DNA of 64,000 nt from Cylindrodendrum hubeiense (taxonomy: Eukaryota; Ascomycota; Sordariomycetes; Hypocreales; Nectriaceae). Position 1 is the stretch's first letter. The number at the start of each line of letters is the position of its first letter. Below the pieces are notes generated by a model. That model was not told where the DNA came from. It worked only from the letters and a program-made list of their open reading frames with translations, and made no database searches. Shown in pieces: positions 56,549-64,000 of this stretch. Location: contig JAANBB010000173.1 in assembly GCA_014621425.1 (NCBI GenBank), forward strand, positions 1 through 64,000, given 5' to 3'. Made by a program: the position numbers and the translations under genes.

Positions 56549-58255
56549 CTAGCGGCGGCTAGCTGATCCAGCAGTCGTGCTGCTTGTCAGGTCTGAGTTG
56601 AAGGCCCATTCGCCTGCAGAGGAAGAGTCAGCACTGTGCATTTAAGAAAGGTGTGGTAAGAAAATACCCTTAGCCAAGTTCTCCGCCGTGTCTTCGAGAA
56701 CAATGACGCGTCGCTTGTTACAATAGGACGTCTTGTCCATAATGTCCACCTTGAGCTTGGGGTCGGACAACTCTTGGATTGGTTTTTCAAACATTTCCGA
56801 CAGATTCTCAACCGCCATCTCAAGGTCCTTCTGGTTGTCCTCGAAAATTTCCGTAAGGTTGTTCTTAGCGAGATAGAAAGCAAAGGCATAAGTCCACTTG
56901 AGTGTTTGTCGGCAAGTTTGCAAGGCCTGGGAAGCCGAGTTGAGGTACTGGACTTCGATCCAGGACATGCCAGAGGCCGTCTGGAGCTGAACCATCTTCT
57001 TTTCCGTCTTCTGAGCAATGTCTCTGTCCAGCTTTGCTGACTGTTCGTGGTTGGCGTATCGGTTGTAGTAGTGGAGGTAACGCTCCAGGGATGTCCGCGA
57101 CTTGGCCTGGGCGTCTCGAGCCTCTGCACCGCTCTTCTCCTCGAATCGGTTACAGTTATACCAGCTCGTACCATGTTCAGACCAGAGACCCATACACATC
57201 CAACAAAATTCGTACTTGCACTTGCGGCAGGTCATGTGGTTGCAGCCACCATTCTTCTCGATGGTCGAGTTACACTTGGGACATTCCTTAGTATTGGCCG
57301 ATATCCAATTTGCCGTCTCGGAGTCGTCGGCGCACTTCTTGAGCCATTTCTTGACCAAATAGCAGGGAGCCGGCTGGTGATCTGGGTTCGGGCATCCAAA
57401 ACAGAACCTGTTACCGCACAGGCACTCCACAGTCGGGACAATCTTTTCAAGGTCCTTCCTCTTGACAGTGCACTCAACGGCGTTGGGGCAGTCGGGAGCT
57501 GGGCACCACTTGAAGATGTCCTTGTCCTCGACGTATGTTCGGTTGAGCAGTTCATGGTATCGGTCTGTCAGGTCGTGGGTCACTAGCAGATCCAGCGAGC
57601 GAGAGTCGAGGATGCGGCCACAGCCATCGGAGGGGCACTGGATCCGCGCGGCCTCGCCCTCTTCTCGGATCTTCTGGGTAAGGTAATGGCGGTAGCAGTC
57701 TACGCAGTACCGATGGCCACACTTCATGGCAAACGACTGGAGACCATCGTCATCCTCACAGCAGATGTCACACATGAAGCCGGGAATGGCTTCGAGCTTG
57801 GGGAGAGTGGACGTGTTACTGCTGAGCCCGGCTGCCTCCAAGACCTTTTCGGAACGGTCCATGTAATCTTCGAGCAACCGTTCCTTGTTCCATCGGAAAT
57901 AGCGGAGCAGGATGGCCGCGTCCTCCTTGCGCATGTCCAGAATCATGTTCACCTCGTTGATCATATCATCTTGCTGACGTTGGACATCGCTCGGTTCGTA
58001 GACCTTGTAGGATACGACGTGGGCGGCCCTCTTCTTTCTTTCGAGATCTTTGGCCATGCCGAAGTCGGGATCGGGCTCATCGAAGTCATCTTCATCGAAG
58101 TCTGCGTAATCCACCAGGTCAGCGGGGTCATCCAACGGCAGCTGGGCAGGGAGGGGAGACGTACCATCACCAGCAGACATTTCGTCGGCACTGTCGTCTT
58201 GCATCATCTCGTCATCGCTCGAGAGAGCCGACATATATTCTTCGTCGGAATCCAT
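56549..58255 (-). CDS. Ariadne-type RBR E3 ubiquitin ligase
   Basis: Two exons, 58255-56668 and 56613-56549, 550 residues. Splicing (donor GTATTT, acceptor CTGCAG) replaces a seven-residue read-through by 'GEWAFNSDLTSS', the conserved end of the Ariadne domain, so the second exon is real. Order: acidic N-terminus, a UBA-like helical segment (about 100-150), RING1 'CDICCEDDDGLQSFAMKCGHRYCVDC', the IBR region with 'KWCPAPDCPNAVEC' and 'CLCGNRFCFGC', RING2 'ECPKCNSTIEKNGGCNHMTC' with the ubiquitin-accepting Cys in 'GGCNHM', then 'YEFCWMCMG' and a long helical Ariadne domain. Relatives (human ARIH1, yeast Hel1) work with cullin complexes or UbcH7-like E2s. Compare the broken, smaller RBR-type gene near 40.5 kb. 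Confidence 0.95.
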
Positions 58256-58582
58256 GGGGTTGCTGGCGGTGGTAACCGGGGTGGGGGGGAGGATCTGGGT
58301 GTCCGAGACAGCAGCTGAGGCGATGATTCTCTTGTTGGGGCCTTCGTCTCTGTTGGCAGAGATTATCGTCGCCTCAGCAGCCTTCCGTTTCCTCGTGATA
58401 GGAGGAATGGTGGCGGCGGGAATGGAGTTGGGGTGGAAGTCGTCGATGGAAGAAGACGAGAGAGGAGGGAGAGTAAAAGGTGGCGGCGGCGCCGAGGCCG
58501 GTGTGACTAAGGGATCTTAGTTCGAGGAGGGGATGGTTTGGAGGTTGAGTCGGAGAAGAGGGGTGCGTGTTGCAGATGGTTT

Positions 58583-58612
58583 GGTCGAGATAGGTCGAGA
58601 TAGGTCGAGATA
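58583..58612. repeat. Three copies of a 10-bp unit, GGTCGAGATA
   Basis: Three units in tandem, the last followed by GGCAGAGG. About 330 bp upstream of the Ariadne-type start codon. Confidence 0.75.
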
Positions 58613-58770
58613 GGCAGAGGCGAGGCGAGCCGGAGTCCGGGGTCGAGTCGGCTGTCACGAGGTGGGAGTGAGCGGCGGAAGCAAGTCGAGGCAAGGAGCG
58701 CAGAGCGCTGAGCGTGACCGGGGAAGATGCGGTTGGCCGAGGATGGATGGATGGATCAGGAGTCACAGAC

Positions 58771-58798
58771 GCACGCACGCACACACACGCACACATAA
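58771..58798. repeat. CGCA/CA microsatellite
   Basis: CGCACGCACGCACACACACG-type dinucleotide/tetranucleotide run, preceded at about 58743-58756 by an ATGG run. Confidence 0.75.
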
Positions 58799-59380
58799 GA
58801 CACGGCCACAAGGATGTTGGCGCTGGAATCAGTGTGAGTTTGAGCAGGCTTGAGAGGCGTGAGAGGCGTGAGCGGCGTGGGAGCGTGAGAGGTGAGGGAG
58901 GATCGGTGCGGTTCGGTGCGGAAGTGGGTGCGCGCGGGAGTCAAAGGTGGGTGCGGTGTGGGGGGAAGGAAGGTGGGTGGGACAGCGAGCGGGAGAGGAT
59001 GTAAGAGGCAAGAGGCGGGCAAAGGGCCGGTTAGGCAGGCAGGCAGAGGAGGGTTGAGGCGAGAGAGTGGGTTGGTGTTGGCGCTGGGTGTTGGCTGGTG
59101 AGTAATGCAAGCAGGAGACGGCGAGTGTTGGCTGTTGGCAGCTGGCAGCTGGCAGTTGCTGGTAGGCGGCGGGTTGGGACTTGTGAGCGGTATCAAGTGG
59201 CGAGTTGTGCACTTCCGATGCCCGATGCCCGGGATCGATCGTCTCTCAGCCAGTGGAGGCTTTCGCTTTCGCCATTTCGCCAGCCAGAGAGCGAGAGACA
59301 GACGCCCGCCAACAGCCCACTCTGAACCCCGGCGCTGGGCGTCGGCGGAGTGCGGCGCTGGGCACAGGGCATTGCGCTGC

Positions 59381-59438
59381 ACTGGGTGACTGGCACTGGC
59401 GCTGGGTGACTGGCACTGGCGCTGGCGCTGGCGCTGGC
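59381..59438. repeat. Two 20-bp units plus three GCTGGC hexamers
   Basis: 59381-59400 and 59401-59420 differ at one base, then GCTGGC is repeated three times. Intergenic and GC-rich. Confidence 0.8.
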
Positions 59439-60643
59439 GGCGACTGACGTGGGCCCCGTGTCATGGCACGCTTCACGCTGCAGCGTCGGCGGCTCCACCC
59501 TCCGGCACCAGAAACAAACACTGTGCACTGTGCGCTGCGCCACGGATTTTCTTCGGCAATCATGACTCCAACATTACACATTACCCGTCTCGCCAACATG
59601 TTCGCCTGCCTGATGACTTGTAATGTAAGCAAGCGGACGCCCAGCAAAGTGGCTCAGCTCATCCGGCGGCGAGCTGACAAACAGCGGCAATCAATCCACC
59701 TGCCTGTTCGCTCTTCCAGGTCTAGTAGATGGGGTCAAGGTTCGATGCTCAGCATTACAGAGAAACACCTCAGTCTGACAGCACACATACGTATTCTCTC
59801 CTTCATCGACTCGGCGCCGTCCCGTTCTGCTCGACTCCAGACCGAGGTTTGTCAGGCTATGACGGATACAGTGCGAACATATCTCGTCTCGGACAGTGCG
59901 CTCTCGCCTGAACACAGTGGTGGATCCAGACCCGCGGCCAACCCGGCAGGCCCTCCTCCACCGAGCGGCTTTGCCGCATGACTGACTCCGACAGCCGATT
60001 CCTCGCAGTCATGTCTCCAATTTGATACTGTCCATTTATTAGTACAAGTGGCAACCTGCAAGGAAATATGCACTCCCTAAAAGGGGCCGTGCCTGCTTCA
60101 ATGCACTGTCCTTGTCTCCGACGCCCTAGACCATCGTTGTCAGTGTGGTCATGAAAACAAGGCACGGGCACCATTGCGATCACGTCAAAGTGACTCAGCG
60201 GCCATGGAGTGAGCCTGAAGCTGAACCGAGACCCTGTACCCGATGATGCTCATGGGTCAGCTCTCATTCTCAGCCCCGGATTATTCATAGTTCAATCCCA
60301 GACTTGTCTAGGATTCTAGAAGCCTGGCCATGGGGTGGCAGCCTATTTGTGTAATTGGTGGAACAAGGATCAAGATGACAGGCGGGACCAGCCCGCAGCC
60401 CGAAACCTCTCTTACCTAGATAGGTATTGCTTGCCTACCGTGTCTGGACGTCGAGGCACCGTAGGTACCTAGGTGTAGACCCACGCTACAAGTTCTTACT
60501 GCATTGTATGTCTTCACGTGTGTCGAGCTGGTAGGCGGACCTCACTTGCGGTGTTGGACGCCATGATGAACAAGAGATTTCCCTCAACATATTTCCTGCA
60601 CTCATCGATGTGTAATTTTATATCCACCATCCTAACCACTCTC

Positions 60644-61416
60644 CTAACCCAGAACCTTCTCGGCAGAGGAAACTAATTGTCACGGTCAGCAGTGGTCTAG
60701 ACACTACCATAGGTTCTTCATCATGGCCACTTACCGGTGTAGCCAGTGCCATCGGGCTCAACATGGGCCTCTTGGACCTTACCATCCACCACCTTGAGGG
60801 CGTAACGCTTGCTTCGCATGCCACCAAAGACGGCAGAGCCGTCAAAACCAAGGTCCAGGGCCTCGGTGAACTCACCAGTGGGGTCGCCGAGGAATCGAAT
60901 CTAGAAATACCAGTCAGCCGCTAGGAACACAAGGGGGACGGGAGACGGGAGACGGGAGGCGGGGTCGGCCACTCCTCCCGTGGCCTTGTTCAACTCACTC
61001 CAGTCTGCTTGGCAGGGTCGAGCTGCTCGCTCCAAGCCTTCATACTGCATCAATTCGTCAGCATCTTGCTATCTCATCCCAACTGGCAATATCTAGCACA
61101 CTCACACGAAAGGATCGTTGACCGAGACGACAAACACCTGGCCGGCCTTCTTGAGACCAGGGTGGTTCATGTACGAAGGGACATGCTGGCTCGAGCAAGT
61201 GCCGGAGAAGGCAGCAGGCACGCCAACAATGTAACCGTTGCTGGACTTGAACTCCTCGGCGAGGTTGACCTTGTTGCCGGGCGAGTCCTCAACGAGCACC
61301 TCCAGGTTGGGGATGGCTTGGCCAACCCGGACCATAGCTCGGGGAGTCGAGTGAAAGCTGCGCGAAACAGCAGGGCCGGCCAGGGCGGCACGACGGAAAG
61401 AAGCACGGAAGGCCAT
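60644..61416 (-). CDS. Prx5-type peroxiredoxin with one cysteine, likely mitochondrial
   Basis: Four exons, 61416-61106, 61044-60999, 60900-60735 and 60672-60644 (introns 61, 98 and 62 nt, all GT-AG), 183 residues. Residues 1-27 are Arg/Ala/Ser-rich without acids and end 'SFHSTPRAM', a mitochondrial presequence; Met28 could start a cytosolic form. The active site is 'GVPAAFSGTCSS', with peroxidatic Cys74 and Ser in place of the usual Thr of PxxxTxxC. Then 'VVSVNDPFVMKAW', 'FLGDPTGEFTEALDL' and 'RSKRYALKVVDGKV' follow the Prx5/Ahp1/Asp f 3 pattern. Cys74 is the only cysteine, so there is no internal resolving residue. It reduces hydrogen or alkyl peroxides using an external thiol, probably thioredoxin or glutathione/glutaredoxin. 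It ends EKVLG without a peroxisomal signal. Confidence 0.93.
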
Positions 61417-64000
61417 GTTTGCGATTGAGTAGGGAGGGATTGAGGTGTTTTGGAAGAGGGACTGCTTGCAATGGTGTTTGGAGCTACGACGTGGAGCTTC
61501 GAGACGAGCTTGAGGTTGGAGTTTGTCTCAAGTCGGCTAATGACATCACGGGTTGCCGGTCCACAAGGCTAAACCATTTCGCGATCCGATCCAGGCTCCA
61601 CAAAACAACACACCCTCTTCACCTTCGTTCACCACGATGATGTTATATTTGTAGTTATTCCATCAGTGACCCCTCATCATCGCGCTCTATTTGAATATGG
61701 TATCATCTTTCAATAATTATCCACTCCTTTAAATCGGTAGAGACTGCAGTTTGGTATCGTGACGAAGAAGCCCAAACTAGCACAATGACGTAGAATCAGA
61801 GGGCAAAGATATTGAAATGCAAGTATCAGGTCCGTCCTTTTCTACCATGGACAAGCCCTTCCTTCATGTGCATTTCCCTCCAACTGTAGTTGGTAGGTGT
61901 ATCCCCTTTTGCATTGCATGTGCTGCTTTACCTCCTTCCAAGTCTACTACCCTAGACCTGAACCTCGACACTCATGATTCAGCCACCTCACACCGTGAAC
62001 ACCTTGAGTCAATAAAGAGATTAGTGAAGTTGAGACAAGTCTGATATGTTGGAATGACGCTTGCTCTTCAAATCTCTTCCATTCTGTTTGCTACGGGGTT
62101 GTGTTTGTGAGTGCCTTCCTGCTCAGGCATCATCAGGCTTCCACTTTCTGCGCAAACGCAACCTTACTTTCGTTTCCCTTGCGACTAACGAGCAACTCCC
62201 TTCACTAAAAATTAGCATCGCCTTTCCTCTGGCTTATGCCATGGAATTCCTGGGGAGTCTCAGATATATGTGCACCCAGTACCACCACGCTACAGTCTCA
62301 ACTACCACCCAGCACAACACAGATCGAGATGCAGGAACAGTCCCTCATCGTGCGGACGACGGTACCGCCGTGGCTTCGACGTTGCTACGTGGTTAGCATT
62401 ATCGACTTCAGAACATCAAAAGTCAACAACTTTGGTGAAAATTCCGTCTATGACGTTGAAACCGCCCTGTTCGTTCAAATGGGCGACAAACCTGTCACCG
62501 GCCAGCTCTACACGGTTCGCCAGATACCCTATTCCCAGAAGTTCACCCATGAAACAAAGTCATGTCAGAACCCCCAAGACGACCCGAAGTTCGACTCAAA
62601 GGCCGGGATCGGCTATATTTTCAAGAAAGACTTCGAAGAGTTATTCCCTAATATCTTGACCTCCTGTCCAATGCCTCGAGCACCACGCCCGCAATACGCC
62701 CCTTTCAGCGCTCAGTCCAAAATATTACATATAAAACCCTGGGAGCACGTGGAAAAACGTCAACCGCCATCGATGAACTCAACCGACTAGGTGACAGCGC
62801 TGGTTTCGTCAATGGGGACGCAGAAGATTTTGTTTGAGGACGAACCGTCTGATTGGTACATCGAAGAATCGGGCGAGTTTCACGAAAGAGGCCGAGAGGC
62901 CGAGAAGGTTAAGGATTGTATCTTCGTGAAACGGATAGAAGGACTCCCCAAAGTTCTGGTGAGAGGACCGGATTTGACGGAGGTTCGAGTCGGAATTCTT
63001 CAGTAAGACATGTGGGACAAAGCCAAGGCGACGTTGTGTGAAAGATGGTATATTAGACGAAGGAAAGAGGTATCAAACATGGGAGAGATTGATAGAAAAT
63101 CGGCCACAGCATTTTAGCCCAAATCAGGAGTGATTATGAGATGCCGCGGTATGTGTAGAGCCTTGTTAGATAAATCTTCACGGCTTTATTCGCACCCTCA
63201 TCGACCTTCGCCAAGCCGACAAAGTGTTTCACGTAATTGATGGAGTGCTCTGATATATGAACGCATTGTAAGTCTATATTTGATTTGCCGCCATCCATTC
63301 AATATTAATCGATTAATGTCTCTATCCCCAGACACCGTAGGAGAATGCCCAGTGTCGTAGGAAATATCCAGACGGTCGATGAGTAGATGGAACCAGATAT
63401 CAAAAATGAATACAAAAAGAGACAAAACATACAAGAGCGAGGATTCTCTGGGCATCCCTGACCCGAGTATTAATTCGCCGCTTCTCAACTTGACACCAAC
63501 CAGGGAAAACGAACGGGGCTTCTTGTCTGCAGGATGTTCTTAGCCTAGGGCTTCCTACCCCCAGCAAATATTAGCTCGCTTTTTCCGACACTCTGCTGCT
63601 ATGATGCTCACTTCTTAGCCAAGGTTAAGCCTTTTGATGAATAAAACAATATCGTCTCCTTTCATGTATATTTTCATCCATCCCAGCTACATACCCTCGG
63701 CTGATTGCTTGGGCAGTAGCTCTGCGCACCCTCTCCTCCAAGTTTGCCTCCAACAAATCCCAGTACTTTGATAGTCAAAAAATGTATTCAGGATGTCATC
63801 GATGCAATGGTAGAAAATGACAATGCTTACTTCCAGGTTCCCCATAAGTGCCGAGGGAGGCCGTATTCACTCTCCCCTTCTTTCCGTTATCATGCCCAGC
63901 TCAGGGGTTTGGCATACTTCCCTCCATTATGCAACAGCTGACCTCCACCTCCTTGAGAGACCAAATGATTACATATTGTTATGGTCTAATTGATGCAAAG
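61417..64000. other. Terminal stretch, 2.6 kb, one doubtful ORF
   Basis: Contains the peroxiredoxin promoter and the interrupted ORF 62236-63006. A minus-strand frame at 63198-63488 has a hydrophobic run (LLYVLSLFVFIFDIWFHLLI) but no further support. Nothing else seen up to the window end. Confidence 0.45.
62236..63006 (+). CDS. Doubtful hypothetical gene, frame interrupted by TAG
   Basis: One reading frame is open from 62236 to 62790, meets TAG at 62788-62790, and continues open to the stop at 63004-63006. Both parts look protein-like: 'RCYVVSIIDFRTSKVNNFGENSVYDVETALFVQMGD' before, 'DWYIEESGEFHERGREAEKVKDCIFVKRIEGLPKVLVRGPD' after. The TAG is followed by GTGACA, so 'CTAG|GTGACA' might be a splice acceptor next to coding sequence, or a donor; no canonical partner is visible close by. 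No recognisable domain. It could be a spliced gene, a young pseudogene or two short ORFs. Confidence 0.35.

Larger units (their letters stand above)
58256..60643. other. Gene-poor stretch, 2.4 kb, with short tandem repeats
   Basis: Upstream region of the Ariadne-type gene and 3' region of the peroxiredoxin gene. It contains simple repeats at 58583-58612, 58771-58798 and 59381-59438. Open frames up to 208 codons (58756-59382, minus) are Pro/His/Ser-rich repeats of base composition, not convincing genes. Confidence 0.5.

Noticed and set aside
57686..58318. Plus-strand frame of 210 codons over the Ariadne-type gene
   Set aside because: Antisense shadow of the acidic N-terminus of the ligase.
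58756..59382. Minus-strand frame of 208 codons, Pro/His-rich
   Set aside because: Built from GTG/GGG repeats and GC skew; no domain or start context.
1..64000. CRISPR arrays, operons, bacterial promoters, riboswitches
   Set aside because: The DNA is eukaryotic nuclear; no direct-repeat/spacer array or ribosome-binding-site pattern is present.
1..64000. Intact transposons or LTR retroelements
   Set aside because: I saw no transposase or reverse-transcriptase motifs and no long terminal or inverted repeats; the only repeats are short tandem ones.

Overview
The window is nuclear DNA from a filamentous ascomycete (Pezizomycotina, most likely a Sordariomycete). The evidence is short introns (about 47-100 nt) with GTAAGT-like donors and CTAAC/CTGAC-like branch sites, fungus-only families (Zn2Cys6 regulator, esterase-NB-ARC NLR, fungal copper amine oxidase), and roughly one gene per 3 kb on both strands with no operons. 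I assign no species.

Layout. 0-8 kb: a two-exon NLR-type gene (alpha/beta hydrolase plus NB-ARC), an FHA protein of the Pml1/SNIP1 type, and an unrecognised ORF preceded by a 9-bp minisatellite. 10.5-18 kb: an HNH-motif protein, an intron-containing tRNA-Gln(UUG) beside a decayed HET-like fragment, a four-span membrane protein, and a 56-residue secreted peptide that standard ORF finding misses because it lies in two small exons. 19-29 kb: an AMMECR1-domain protein, a Ras-like GTPase without a CaaX end, a four-exon glutamate decarboxylase and the pumilio-repeat ribosome biogenesis factor Nop9. 29-35 kb is gene-poor with one doubtful ORF. 35-43 kb: a conserved-looking orphan nuclear-type protein, an oxysterol-binding protein, a small RBR-type RING/IBR gene broken by an in-frame TAG, and the mitochondrial matrix acidic protein Mam33/p32. 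43-48.4 kb: a Zn2Cys6 regulator and a five-exon copper amine oxidase in tandem, the latter with a cluster of GATA motifs upstream. 48.4-51 kb is gene-poor but holds a decayed APC-type (GABA/choline-like) permease. 51-61.4 kb: Tma16, Exo1, an Ariadne-type RBR ubiquitin ligase and a one-cysteine Prx5-type peroxiredoxin. The last 2.5 kb holds one doubtful interrupted ORF.

Most genes are unlinked housekeeping functions. Possible functional groupings are limited: ribosome biogenesis/translation (Nop9, Tma16), mitochondria (Mam33, peroxiredoxin), and nitrogen metabolism (amine oxidase with GATA sites, and loosely the glutamate decarboxylase and permease relic). The accessory content of most interest is the NLR, the cryptic secreted peptide, the broken RBR gene, the permease and HET relics and the unusual Ras protein. 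Exon boundaries were worked out by hand from splice signals and reading-frame continuity. Family calls rest on motifs recognised by eye, without any database search.
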